Source of the DNA: Nageia nagi
Lineage: Eukaryota; Pinophyta
Direction of reading: 5' to 3'
DNA: 64,000 bases
NCBI GenBank assembly: GCA_050084985.1
Contig: JBITNC010000001.1
Coordinates: 78,058,001 to 78,122,000, forward strand
The notes under the pieces were generated by a model. That model was not told the DNA's origin. It did no database searches and saw nothing but the letters and a program-made list of their open reading frames with translations. Below, piece by piece: positions 43,723 through 56,119 of this stretch; the first letter of the stretch is position 1, and the number at the start of each line of letters is the position of its first letter. The position numbers and the translations under genes are program-made.

Positions 43723-44630
43723 TGTGTTTTGGTACACCTATGGTATTGGCCTAAATGAACTAAATACACAAAATATCTATTTTATGTAATATATAAGCTA
43801 TTTAACTCAAATAAACATACATAAAAAATAAGGAATAAAGAGAATAATAGTGCAATAATAGAATTATGAATTATATTGATGTCAAGATACAAAATGAATA
43901 CACACATTAAAGATATAGAATAAAGTATAACATACATACATGTGTGTCCTTATCTATGTTGAATCTAAGTTTATGTAGAATGAACTTGTAGAGGAGTGGT
44001 GACCTTGATGTGTGAACCCCATAGCTAATAACAAAAAAAATCTTACCATGGGTGTTAGGTTCCAAAATATTAGTGTGGGCACTAGCATTCCATAGGAATG
44101 AGGTTTTCTAATAAGTATTGATAACAATAGATGTGTTGATAAGTTAAACCAAGCATGTGATCACAAATATAGATGAAAAATGTTTTACTCAAGTGATAAC
44201 AAAACTCCAATCTCAATAGGCAACATTTAGAAATACCCAAGTACAAGGTATCGATTAGCAAGATCTAATCTTGATATAATTTCCCTAAGTTAGATATACT
44301 TACATTTATATCAAGTGTGATATCACCATTTGATCCCTTGTAAGAAGGTTGAAGCTATCTTGATATACCTAACATAAAAATAAGAACACAACCTGAGAAA
44401 TATATGATAATAAGGTAAAATATGATTGAAATATGATAAAGTGTGATTAAAAATATATGTAATGTTTCACCTAAGTTGTACCATATTAAGGGGACCACTT
44501 TTAGGTATCAACAAATATCTTCATGGTGGAAGCTTTGGATGCTCCATTTTTCACTAATATTCTACCCTCTCTTTGGCTTGGTTGTGATATGATGAACAAC
44601 TTAGCATAGGAGCAACCCAAGACAAAGTTA
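43723..44630 (-). repeat. right copy of the dispersed direct repeat (candidate 5' LTR part of D)
   Basis: Pairs with 23,937-24,970 (landmarks given there). It is immediately upstream of D gag on the minus strand, where a 5' LTR belongs. No initiator-tRNA-like primer site was seen beside it. Confidence 0.6.
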
Positions 44631-46475
44631 AAGTAACCTATAATCCATTTAAATAAAAAATATTTTTCATAAGATATCTCAAATATAGATATTAAATATC
44701 ATATTATATAAATACCATGAAAAACTAAGATACCAAATCTTTCATTGGTGGCTTACCCACCAAGAGTGTATGGAGAGATTAGCTTTAATTAAGGAATTGC
44801 AACATGTTATGATAAATATCAATACCCCTTTGAATGATTGAATTCATGCTAGTTTCACTAATTTTTAACCCTCCTAAGTATCAAGAAATGTATGAGAATA
44901 CTAGATACTAATTTCTTTTTTATGTAGTCTAAGTCACACTATAGTAACATTAGACCTAGTGACACAAAAATGGCTTGGGATTGTAACCCATATTTGATAT
45001 CTATTATTAATTTAGTGATAAAATTTGAGATCAAATAATTTTAAACTTAACAAAGAGAATTGTATTTTTTAAGAGAGAATTACCTAAATACCATCTAATA
45101 GACCTATACCAGAGTGCAAATCAATGCCTTGTATATTGAGTTAGTTAGAAATGTATGATATAAAGATGGGGTAACGAGGGTAATGACATAATATTCAACC
45201 ATTTAACATATATATAATGTGAATATAAGTAATTAATCATAACAAGAAGAATCATTCATTTACTATTTGATACTTATAACAATAAATGAAACAATACAAA
45301 CACCATATCACATGAGCTCAAGAACTGATGAATAGAAGAAATATCCTCAAATATTATAACTTAAGTTTTATGTATAAATACTAAGAAATACATAAACCTT
45401 TTCCAAATAATATATAAAATTACTATAAAAAATGTTTCAACCTAACCTACAATACTTGAAAGCTTGGTACAAAAATGAACATAGTAATAATGTTACTTCA
45501 TTGATATGTTTATTTTAGAATAGATGGATGATAAAGATAATAAAGAAAAATTCTAAGAAAAACTAATGGAGCACCAAAAATTACCTAGGTAGCTTTGAAA
45601 AATGGGAAAAATATAATTCTCCTTGGTTTCTCCTTCTTCATATAAGCATCATTGAAAACTCCATGATGGTAGACTAACCATTTTGATCCTTTCATCATGC
45701 TAGTTGTGATATCTTTAGCCGGTGTAACCTCTTGAAGACTAGAATAATATTTTTCATCATATTTTAGTTTTAAAAGGATGATATAGTTGATATAGGAAAA
45801 TGAAAACTATATTTTTTATAACATAAAAAATAAATATCCTTTTATTAGCTACCACCTAGATTTTTTAGAAGTTTCCATATTCTCATTGATCTCAAAAAAC
45901 TATTTTGCCATGATAGTCCATGAAACAATGTTTTAGAAGATAATAATTGATTAAGTAATAGGTAAACCAATATAAAACATATTTTATCTATGGTTTCTAT
46001 ATTTATTTGATGATAAAATTGCTTACCTTATAGGCTCTAGGTTTATCAGATGATATTTCAGCTTGTTCAATGAAAACATCCCTTACCCAATGACCAAAAG
46101 CCTTACCTAATGGTTGATTTTGTAACCCTATAGTAATTTATATATAAATTACTCCTTCATTTTTTTAATTTAACCAAATTGAATTTTAATAATTTGAAGA
46201 ATGTGATTTCTAATAAGAAATATATTTTGAAAGAAATAATCATAATTTAGGATTCTAAATTTTCCTTAACTTGAATAATTCGGTAGGTAATGTTGGGTAC
46301 AACATAGGATCTAATTAGAAAAATTGATGAACATGATGGAAATTTATAGATAACCATAACTATCTCTTGGTTTATATATTATATAAACAAAAACATAACA
46401 CCAAACTTGATGAAATAAGGACAATGACAACAATATTTACATACATGTATGTACAAAATTTTTGAGTATTTACTC
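44631..46475. other. no gene seen
   Basis: AT-rich stretch between the D-associated repeat and the integrase end of element F. It may hold the rest of the D 5' LTR and the 3' end of F. A stretch near 45,600-45,740 loosely resembles 44,520-44,620 (CTTGGTTTCTCC, CATCATGCTAGTTGTGATAT). Confidence 0.4.
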
Positions 46476-46479
46476 AACC

Positions 46480-47680
46480 AACCTTTTTAGTTTGGTAATA
46501 TTTCTTTAGCTACTAACCATTAACTAGAATAGGTATCTCATGGGCATCCATTTAATTGATATAGAATGTATGACTACCTACAATTGAAGAAATATAATAA
46601 GGATGTTGGGATCCAATTTTGCTTTCTTTCCATGTTGATCATTTTTGGGATCTTAGTAAAGAACTATATCATTCAATTGAAGAATTTTACCTTTTGCATT
46701 TTTATTGAATATGTTGGTAATTATAACTTGCATGATATAATGTGATAATGAAATCATTTTTCCTAGCTTACTCCAAATATACTAGGTTATTAAGCCTCTT
46801 TTGTATTGAATATAGCTTTTATTCTTCAATAGCTAATAACTATAATACCTTGCTTTCTAAATGAGAAGGTAGAATTCCATTTTATCCATATATCAATTCA
46901 TAAGGGGAATTTATAGCTTCCCTCTCTAATGATATTCTATTAGAACATAATGTATATTTCATTTCACTATTCCAAGCCCTTATATCCCTTTTGAGTAGCC
47001 TCCTTATTCTAGTTAACAAATTTTTGTTAGATGATTTAGCTAAACCATTTGATTATGTATCATAATTGGATCAATAAGAAATATAAATGTGATATTTGGC
47101 ATAAAAATTTAATATTTTCATTGAAATTAAGTATGTATAATTATAAGTAACCAATTTCCTTAGGACAATAGACCTTGTTAAACTAAACTCCTACAAAAAG
47201 TGGATGACTACTTTAGATGAGAACTTTTTCAACAACATAGATTCCATCCATTTTATAAATTATTTTATAGCTATTATGAGACATAAATTCCCTACTAATG
47301 AATTTGTATTTACTTCACCAATAAGTTCAAGTCCCCATTGTACAAATGGAGCTTCAACAATTACTAATTTTAAAGGCATTGCTGATAATTTTTGTTTTCC
47401 TTTAAATACTTAATGTTCATGGAAATTTCTTACATACTCATATACTATAGTAAATGAGTATGACCAATAATAACCTTCCCTCATTATTTTATGATATTTA
47501 ACTTTAGTAGAATAATATCCACCACAAAATCCCTTATGATTTTCATCTAATATAACTTTAGTTTTTGACTCTTATATACATTGTAACAATATTCCTTGAG
47601 GATGTATCTAATATAAATCTTCACCTCTGATAACATATTTCTCATATTGCTACTTAAATGACCTTTTTTTAGACTTGAAA
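46480..47680 (-). pseudogene. gypsy integrase of element F
   Basis: Minus-strand order: zinc-binding part LDENHKGFCGGYYSTKVKYH, then KIMREGYYWSYSF and YEYVRNFHEH (about 47,560-47,440); core LVIVEAPFVQWGLELIGEV (about 47,360-47,300), FIKWMESMLLKKFSSKVV, then SNYDT.SNGLAKSSNKNL (about 47,070-46,995), WNSEMKYTLCSNRISLERE and NSPYELIYG; then LQLNDIVLY.DPKNDQHGK at about 46,680-46,620. The catalytic Glu region reads NGLAKSSNKN, with Lys in place of Glu, so it is dead. Confidence 0.9.
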
Positions 47681-47689
47681 TGGTTCTAA

Positions 47690-48082
47690 AGATAATATAA
47701 ATTTTTTAAGTAATGTCATATGCGAAAATACCAGGGGAACAACTAATGTGATATTGAATCTAAATATCTGAATAATCTAGTTGAGCTACTAGATTTACAT
47801 CCTAAGGTTCATTCACTAGCATATTTTACTTACCTTGAACTTTATTTATTGTATTCACATAGAAATCAATATTATATTAGAGCAATTTTATCATTCATTT
47901 TCCTAGTTTACTTAAAGGTTTTTATTGTGTAAGGATGTATTTGACTTCTATTAAAGGGATATGAACCTTAACTAAATTTGCTCTAATGAATTATTTAAAA
48001 TACTCTAAATATTTAATCACAACATATCCATATTTTTAAATCATTACATACCTAATTTGGCATCCTTAAGAGATGTACTCAT
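47690..48082 (-). pseudogene. gypsy RNase H of element F, left part
   Basis: Minus strand: MSTSLKDAKLGM begins directly at the left edge of element E, followed by FIRANLVKVHIPLIEVKYIL and TQ.KPLSKLGK, and later a NIDFYVNTINKVQGK stretch, matching 'LRDAELKY', 'VIAYVPN..VKDILTQ' and 'GR..KW...L.E.DIE..P...IKGQ' of plant gypsy RNase H. The right part of the domain is on the other side of E, at 52,266 onward. Confidence 0.82.
48078..48082. repeat. probable target-site duplication of element E (left)
   Basis: CTCAT, against CACAT at 52,266-52,270. Four of five bases agree, and the coding sequence of F is continuous when E plus one copy is removed. Confidence 0.6.
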
Positions 48083-49877
48083 AATGATTGTAAACCCCTT
48101 AGGATTTATTTTGGATCTCACACTTTATTTATTCTAGTGCTTGCATAAATAAAAATACATACCAAAATAAACAAACAAAAAGATGCACACTAATATTTTA
48201 CCCAAGTTCACTTGATGTGGGATACATCCTACAAATCACAATCCATTATCATAGGCACCATATTACAATATCATTTGTATGATTTTTTTACATCATTCTT
48301 TTATTTGTTGAAGCCAAATCATATGATCACTATAGGACACTACTGAATCTCTTCATTTTTATTATGATGATTATGTCATACTCTTATTTCTTCTCATGAA
48401 TATGATCTCATCCATTCTTATTTTTCTTCTTCATGGAAATAATATCGTCCATGCTTTTCTTCACCTTCCATGCCTATGATTTTGTCCATGACCTTTTTTT
48501 TTTCAAAAACATTTTTCCTTTTCTTGAGGTATTCATAAAACATAGTGTAACTACCACATACACTTGGAGCTTTTTGCAAACACACACACATTCATACATT
48601 CTTCCATTTGGGAGGAATCCCACTAAAAAGGAATTAACATTTCTCATCTTATAAAACCCTTTTATAACAATAATGATGTATAAACTTAAAATAATAGGTT
48701 ATAATAAAATAAATATTCTCTCCTTCATTTACCACTCCTATAGCATTGCACCTCATTGATTTTAGGGCTCCATTTTCATTTGGTCTCCTTATTTTTTAAC
48801 ATTTAGTTTATTTCAGCATTATCAATAGTAATATTTCATTTACTATTGAAATGCTTAACAAATATTTTTAACACCAAATAATAACAACCCATTTTTAGAC
48901 CACATATTAATAACTTACCAAAATAGCATACGAGTATGTTATAGTGGGTGAATTGATTAAAGTGATTCCACTTGGCATAGTTAAAAATTTGACTAGTGAC
49001 ATCTCCTATAACTAGTGGCTCCAAATAAAAACCCTATGGATATTGACTTGTATGTTGCATATTTACACTTGACTCTATCATCTACCCATGAAAGTATTCA
49101 AACATCAATTTCCTTATAGTCATTGGTACCATCTCCATCTATTTGACAACTTTTGAAGATATTCTCCTTCTCCATGTTTGGTGGAGCCACATTGGTGGGG
49201 TCTAAGTAGGCCATTGGGTGGTTAGGTATGGTGAGATCATTTTTTCTCATGTACACCAATGAGGTACTTTATGATTGAAAGAGGTTAGATCAAATTCAAT
49301 TAGTGGTACTTTCCTCCATGCATATTCAATCACATCACCAGTCTTTCTCCTATCAATTCCACATTGGTTGCTTTTCACATTTGGCATTAATGGGAAACTA
49401 GGGGGATTGGTGCTTAATCTAACAATGATGTTTGCTAGTAGCCAAGCTTCACATGGTGTGTAGATCCCACTTCACCTCATCCATACTACCACTTCCATTT
49501 TATTTTTCATCATGTACATATTTAACAAGAAGACTTCTACCATGTCATACTTTCATTTGTAGACATTGGTTAAAGACTTGTTGACCTCCCTTTTTGACCA
49601 CTTCATAGCTAATTGAGGATGTTACCATGTGGAGTTTTAAAATAATTTTGAATTATTTTTCAATCTTGGAATTTTAAATAAAATCTTTTGAAAATAAATA
49701 ATAATTTTATTTATTATTTTTTTAAAAAAACTTCAAACCTTTATATCTCATTCTTTTTTTATCATATTTTTGAATTGTTGAAGGCATCAAGAAGTAGATG
49801 GAGAGCTCTTCGCATTGAAGAGAAAAAAAATAATTTTGAGGACTTTTATTTTTTGCAACTTCAAAATAAAATTTTAG
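48083..49877 (-). repeat. 3' LTR of element E
   Basis: Direct repeat of 50,503-52,265: CCCCTTAGGATTTATTTTGG, CACCAATATTTTACCCAAGT (CACT... here), GGAAAT.AT.TC.TCCATG, and GAGAGCTCTTC..ATTGAAG occur in both, in order. Diverged at very roughly one in seven positions. Confidence 0.85.
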
Positions 49878-50502
49878 ATAATTCATCCCATTTTATGGGA
49901 TTTTAGTCCCACAAAGGCCTTGGTGTCAAAATAATGAAAAAAATAATCCCCATAAACAAATATAGATCTACTTCTTATAATCACCTCTCTCTTTAATATT
50001 CATCTTTTTGGATCTTCATCTCTCCAAATTGATATAATGAGCATACTAAAGTACTATAGCTCTCTTGAATACTTAGTAACTACAACATGTAGTCTATTAT
50101 TGAATCAAAGTCATAATGCAATTTAGGATCAACTTCTTGGATTTGCTTACACATTCTAAATTTGCTTGGCATATTAGGTACATCACATTGCATTATCAAC
50201 TAATCAACAAGAAAAAGATTCTCCATTCCAACACAACTTTCTCAATCATTACAACTACTAAGAAGTTGAAAATTTTTCCTCCCACCATAATTCATATCGA
50301 GAATATATTGTGATGGAAATATTTCATCAAATGCTAATTGAAAATTGATGATTACATAAGTGAAATTTTTACCTCAACCTTTCAATCTTCCAAACCATGC
50401 GTCAAATATTTTTTTTCATAAGATCAAGTTCTCATGACTTGTAAGTAGACATAACTTTGAAATTCATAAGCACCCATTCATTTTTTTCAAACTGATACCA
50501 AA
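49878..50502 (-). other. internal region of element E
   Basis: About 625 bp. The only longer frame (50,116-50,313, +) matches nothing. On the minus strand a stretch from about 50,300 to 50,100 is protein-like (NVPNMPSKFRMCKQ-type wording) but has no recognised domain. No protease, RT or integrase. Confidence 0.6.
50490..50500 (-). other. primer-binding site of element E
   Basis: Minus-sense TTTGGTATCAG, the initiator-Met type core TGGTATCAG, within a few bases of the right LTR. Confidence 0.7.
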
Positions 50503-52265
50503 CTTGATTTGTATACCCCTTAGGATTTATTTTGGATCTTACATTTTATTTATTCTATTGCTTGTGGAAATAAAAATACATACTAAAATAAATACAAAAA
50601 AAGATGCACACCAATATTTTACCCAAGTTCACTTGATATGGGATACACTATGTAAATCATGATCCATTATTATAGGTACCATCTTACAATATCATTTACA
50701 TGATCTTTTTTACTTCATTCATTTATTTTTTGAAGTCAAATCACATGATCATTATAGGCTTCTACTAAATCTCTTTATTTTCATCATGAAAATTATGTCA
50801 TCCTCTTCTTTCTTCTTCATGGAAATGATCTCATCCATGCTTTTTTTTTCATGGTAATAATATCCTCCATGGTTTTATTTTCCTTCTATGGGTATGATTT
50901 CATACATGATCTTTTTTTTTTCAAATACATTTTTCCTCTTCTTGAGGTATTCACAAAAATAATGTAATTCCCACACACATTTGGAGTTTTTCACACACAC
51001 ACATTCATATATTCTCTTATTTGGGAAGAATCTCACTAAAAGGGAATTAATATTTCCCATCTTCTAAATAACCTTTTATAACAATAAGGGTGTATAAACT
51101 TTTAAGAATAGGTTACAATAAAATAAATATTCTCTCCTTCCTTTAGCATTATCATAGCATTGCACCTCCTTGATTTTAAGGCTCCATTTTGAATTGGTCT
51201 CCTTCTTATTTAGCACTTAGTTTATTTTTGAATTATCAATAGTAAATTTTATTTACTATAGAAATGCTTATCAACTATTTTTAAAACTAAATAATAACAA
51301 CCAATTTTTAAACCATAAATTAACTACCTCACCAAAATACATATGAGTATGTGATAGTGGGAAGCTTGATTGAAGTGATACCACTTGGAATAGTTGAAAC
51401 TTTGACCAATTTCATCTCTTCTAACTAGCAGCTCCAAATAAAAATCTATGACTAAGGACTTGTACATTGCATATTTACACTTGAATCTATCATCTATCCA
51501 TGAAAATATTAAATATGTTAGCTTCCTTCTATTATTGATTGCCATATCCATATATTACAAAGATATTCTCCCTTTCCACATTTTACAAAGCCATGTTGAT
51601 GGGGTCTACATGGGCCATTGGGTGGTCAAGTATGGCAAGATCATTTTCCCTCATGTAATCTGATGGGGTCCTTTGTGACTACAAGTGGTTAATCATGATT
51701 AGCTAGTGGTTTTTCCTCCATGCTATCTCCAATCACATCACTAATCCTTCTCCTTTTAATTCCACATTTGGTATTAGAGGGTAATCAAGGGGATTGGTGA
51801 CTAGTTTGATAGTAGTGTTTAGTTGGTAGATGAGCTTCATGTGGTGTGCAAGTCCCACTTAACTTCCTCCATACTCCCACTACCAATTTATTCATCATCT
51901 TGTGTAGTATTTAATGAGAATAATTCCACCATATCTTAATTTCATTTGCCAACATTAGTCAAAGACTTGTTGACCTCCCTTTTCGGCCACTTCATAGCTA
52001 ACTAGGATGTTACCCATGTGGAATTTTAAAATTATATTGAAGTATTTTTCAATATTGGAATTTTAAATAAAATATTTTAAAAATAAGTAATAATCATTAA
52101 TATTATTTATTTAAAAAATTCAAACCTTTATACCTCATTCATTTTTTATTAGATTTTTGAATTGTTGAAGGCATTGAGAAGCAGATGGAGAGCTCTTCAA
52201 ATTGAAGAGAAAAAAATATAATTTTGAGGACTTTTATTTTTCATGACTCCAAAATCCATTTAGAT
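50503..52265 (-). repeat. 5' LTR of element E
   Basis: Direct repeat of 48,083-49,877; starts with TTGATTTGTATACCCC on the + strand, next to the primer site. Confidence 0.85.
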
Positions 52266-53260
52266 CACATGAAAGCAATAATATTTTCTATCTTTTTATC
52301 ATTCTTCTAAGATAATATTGGTTAAATTATGTCATTGGTAGAATAGGAAAATAGATCAAAAGGATGTGATATGTTTGAATTATCAAATTAGGAGCCTTAA
52401 TTATGACTTATTTTATCTTTTAAAAAGCTAATAAGTTCTCATAAATCCATTTTATCTCTCCATATTTATTTATCATCTTGTTTATTGACATAATGATTTG
52501 GGAAAAATTTGGGATAAACCTTCTAATAAAATTTACTTTCTCAAAGAATGATCTTAATCCTTTAAGGCTTTCAAGAGGTTGTATTTATGAAATAATTCTA
52601 ATTATTTTAGGATCCATATTTATCCCTTCATTATAGATTATATGTCCAAGTAAATTCCCCTTCAAAACTTCAAAAATAAACTTTTTTGGATTTAAATAAA
52701 CACCAAATTCTCTACACCTTTTGAATATATTATCAAGATCTTTGATATGTCATATTTTATACTTTGAGAACATAGTGAGATCATCTAAATAAATCATAAT
52801 GATTTTAGAAATTGGATCTCTAAATGCAAAATCCATAAATTTTTAAAAAATAGCTCATACATCATTAAACCAAAAGGCATTCCCAAATACTTGTATGTAC
52901 CCCAGTATGTAGTGAATGTTTTCTTATAGCTATCCTCCTCTTTGAACATAATCTAATTATAGCCTAAAAAACCATATAACAAAGAAAAAATTGATTATCC
53001 AACAATTACCTATAACAATTGATCCATGTTTGGTAAAAGATAATTGTCCTTAAGAGAACTCTTATGTAATTTCCTAAAATCCACACATAACCTAATTTAT
53101 CTTATAACATTTCTAATAGTAGCTATATTGGATACCTAATAGGAATATATAATGCATTTGATAATTTTAGAATCAACTATTTTTTTACCTCTTTCTCCAT
53201 AATTGGAAAAATAGAAGGATTAATTTTTCTTTACTTCTACCTAAAAGGTTTTTCATGTTC
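52266..53260 (-). pseudogene. gypsy RT and start of RNase H of element F
   Basis: Minus strand: ISKIIMIYLDDLTMFSKYKI (about 52,815-52,755) with an intact YLDD catalytic box; CREFGVYLNPKKFIFEVLKG; LLGHIIYNEGINMDPKIIRI; LKGLRSFFEKVNFIRRFIPN; and KMINKYGEIKWIYENLLAF, which passes into RNase H and ends at KIENIIAFM against element E. All in gypsy order. Stops are scattered throughout. Confidence 0.92.
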
Positions 53261-54571
53261 TTTAAGAGGAATAATATGATTGATAACCTTAGGTTTAAAA
53301 GTTCTAATCTCATGATAATTATATGAAAAGACATCTATTTTTTCTAAGAAAATTATAATAAATTAGATTCCATTTCTTACCCATACCTACTTTGATCCTG
53401 ACATAACTTTCATCATCTAGTTGACCAATAATATTGATGTTAACTGTATTAACTTCAGTACCACTTATTGTACTGTATGAGAAAATGGTTTCTCCATATC
53501 ATCAAATATTGACTCTAGCTAACAAATCCACTTAAGATGGTATTTTATTTTAGTTGAATCAACTTTTGATGATATTCCAATTTGAATTTGAATTTTATCT
53601 TCATATTCTTCATTAAAAATCATATTTACAAGTTGTCCTTACATTTGCATGAAGTCCTTTATCTGAATATCATATTGAAATACTTGACATGTAAATAATA
53701 TTATCAAGAATAAAGCATTTACATATTGAAATAATGGTATGATTTATCATAAATAATTCATCAATATATAAGTGATCACTCTTGATGTAGTTATCACCAA
53801 AAATCAACATATTTATTGGAATCATTTGGGATAAATGAGATATTAATAGCTTGAAATCCATTCATCTCATCTAATATAACTTTTCCATATTAATAAGGCT
53901 TTGGAGTTTTAACTTTATATATTTCCTTTACTTGATTTATGATTAGTTCAACATCTCCAAATACTTAAATATTCTAAATTTCCAATTCTTTAGCTTTCCT
54001 CAACCTTAACAACAAAGCCCCATATTTTACAACATTTTTTGTGCATGGAAACTCCAATCTATATGGGATGCCTTATAACTTTCATTTATATATTCCAAAA
54101 GTATACAAACACCTTGTATAGTTTGGGACTTAGCTTCATCAAAGTATAGATTACCAAAGAGTACTTTCTAATACATATTTGTTATTACATTAACTTCTTG
54201 CATTATTAGGATTAATTTCTATAGAGTCCATTTCATTGGGTGTTACAATATTTAGTATATATCTTAGGTGAATGAAAAATTGAATTAATACCATTTTTTT
54301 ATGATCATAAGTTTCCTAATGAGATTTTTCTACCATATGTTCTCCACAATTAGCATGAGTTTAAATCTCAACTACTAACCTATTGAATGGCTCTCTCAAT
54401 CACCTTGTTTTACCTTGTGGTAAGGGTATTTTAACAAATTACCAATCAAGCTTAGTTATTCTTTTAGATAACTTCTAAAATATATTGATAAAATATTTAT
54501 AAATAATATTCAACATCAACCACTACCACATAATGTTGATTACGATGCCATAGTGTTGTCATTATTGTCAA
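53261..54571 (-). pseudogene. PR-RT linker of element F, partly recognised
   Basis: Immediately left of element C the minus strand reads VVVVDVEYYL and then KLSKRITKLDW with a LREPFNRLVVEI stretch (54,540-54,340), fitting the end of a gypsy protease ('DVVVADIP..YGMLLS..W...L.G....D.S'). The rest (54,300-53,260) is AT-rich with frames such as 53,861-53,670 that I cannot identify; the N-terminal part of RT is expected in it. Confidence 0.55.
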
Positions 54572-54576
54572 CATGA
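54572..54576. repeat. target-site duplication of element C (left)
   Basis: CATGA, against CATAA at 62,718-62,722 (four of five). Confidence 0.72.
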
Positions 54577-56091
54577 TGGGATTAGTTGTTGGGGTGATAG
54601 CAAAGTTATGTTCAATGTTGGAATGGTCAGATTCCATATCAATTTGATTTTGTGCACTCTATGGATTTGGGAGTAGTCATTTTGGGCCCTATTGATTTTC
54701 AATTTACCCATGTTTGTGTCTCTTATAGTCTGGGTCTTATTTTTAGGTAGTATAGTATATAAGTTACTTCATATCTTAATTATGGGTATTATTTCTAGGC
54801 CCTATTATACATAGTTGTTAGTTTAGGTTAAGTCATGCAATAGGTGATGTTGTTAAAATATTCAAGTGAAGTAGGACCCATGAAAATCTAATAGTTATGT
54901 CATACTTCTTGATAGATAAACAATGGGCATTTGAAAAACTCATTAGCAGGCTCCATATGGCTCAGTCAGTGGGTGGTCCTGATAAGGTTTCATGACAAGA
55001 GATGTTCATAACAATATATTCAACAAACCCTACCAATTTTGAGTGACAAAATCATATTTTTTAGGAGAAATCAGCAGGTGATAATTTTTTCAAGTATATT
55101 AGGTTTCAATAATACTCTTTGAGGTGTAACAAGATCTACTAAGGATAAATAAAGACTATAAGAAGAGGTGACACCTGGGTCCACTCAATAAAGGGTGTTA
55201 TGACCCTCAAAATTTTCCAATATATCGAGTACAACTCATTTTCAAATGGAAATATTAGTTCACTCTCAAGTTTTAATGGATACATCTTCCTTCACCCTTA
55301 TAGTATTCAAAACCAAAATTCTAGACAAGAAAATTAATGATTATAGAGAAGTTGGTAAACTATTGATTGCTAAGATGACTTAATTGTACTAAACAAAGTT
55401 ATGAACCATACCTATTAAATGTAGGAATAGTTATAGATCTTAATGTAAAGTAGGTAAAGATGAATGATTGCATGTCTATCTATGATAAATGAAAAAGATG
55501 GATGATTTTATTGTCTACTGTAATAGTTAGATAAAGATGGAAAGTATTGTAGAGTTTTTTTTAAAGAGCAAAACATGTGAAGTGTGATGAGAGAGTATTG
55601 TATGTGAATTTGATAGTGATTGGGTAAGTATGCAAATATAGTATTGGAGATAGATCATTTAGTGTATTATGTGAACCAAAACTTATCTTTAATTTTGATT
55701 TGAGCTTGGTGAGTGGGTGCTTGGTGAGAGGAGTCAATGCTCCTTGTAGTTGGTGCTGCAAAATGATATAGTTGGTACTATTTCTTGTAGTGGGTGCTTC
55801 AAAATATTGTAACCTTATTAAGGTTAGATTTGGATTGAATTCCAAGTATTCCTTTTGCAAAGTGGTTTTTACCCACATTAAGTTTCCACTATACATCCTT
55901 CTTGTGAGATACATGCTTGTGTGTTTCTTCCTACTTATGGTTTTCATAATTGTTAAAGTTAAGTTTCCACTATACATCCTTCTTGTGAGATACATGCTTG
56001 TGTGTTTGCTTTCTACTTATGGTTTTCATAATTTTTAAAGTTTAAGATACACTAATTCATCCCCCCTCTCAATGTAATGCATAGTTCAATA
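54577..56091 (+). repeat. 5' LTR of element C
   Basis: Begins TGGGATTAGTTGTTGGGG and ends GTTCAATA (terminal CA mutated to TA). It contains an 81-bp tandem duplication that the 3' LTR lacks, which exactly accounts for the length difference (1,515 against 1,434). Confidence 0.94.
55880..56041 (+). repeat. 81-bp tandem duplication in the 5' LTR of C
   Basis: AAGTTTCCACTATACATCC at 55,880 recurs at 55,961. The frame 55,772-56,038 (KFPLYILLVRYMLVC twice) is this LTR sequence read through, not a gene. Confidence 0.95.
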
Positions 56092-56093
56092 AT

Positions 56094-56104
56094 TGGTATC
56101 AAAG
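56094..56104 (+). other. primer-binding site of element C
   Basis: TGGTATCAAAG, two bases after the LTR; initiator-Met type with an A for G change (TGGTATCAGAG). Confidence 0.88.
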
Positions 56105-56119
56105 AAAGGTTCCTATTAT

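Larger units (their letters stand above)
23937..46000 (-). mobile_element. Element D: Ty3/gypsy element, minus strand, disrupted by element B
   Basis: The minus strand carries gag (43.6-41.85 kb), protease (41.3-41.0), a G-patch-like region (40.5-40.2), RT (39.7-39.06), RNase H (39.0-38.6) and integrase (38.6-37.43), in gypsy order. A direct repeat in the right position lies at 23,937-24,970 and 43,723-44,630 and is a candidate for part of the 3' and 5' LTRs. A pyrimidine run at 26,254-26,272 could be the PPT of the left LTR. Copia element B sits inside. Limits are approximate: no TSD or primer site was identified, so the outer ends are inference; the pol region is certain. Confidence 0.6.
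48083..52265 (-). mobile_element. Element E: non-autonomous LTR retrotransposon
   Basis: Two direct repeats of about 1.76-1.79 kb (about 48,083-49,877 and 50,503-52,265) flank only about 630 bp of internal sequence without gag or pol. A primer-site-like TTTGGTATCAG in minus sense (50,490-50,500 on the + strand as CTGATACCAAA) sits beside the right repeat and sets the orientation as minus. No good polypurine tract was identified. Insertion into F is shown by the interrupted RNase H. LTR edges are approximate to within about 10 bases. Confidence 0.82.

Noticed and set aside
43365-43769. Treating the 134-codon minus frame as one protein start
   Set aside because: Only its C-terminal part (from about MVYMSP) looks like Gag; the first half overlaps the leader, the palindrome and the repeat edge.
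55772-56038. 88-codon frame with a repeated KFPLYILLVRYMLVC, looking like a membrane protein
   Set aside because: It lies in the 5' LTR of element C and the repeat is the 81-bp LTR duplication; a matching frame in the 3' LTR is at 62,427-62,636.
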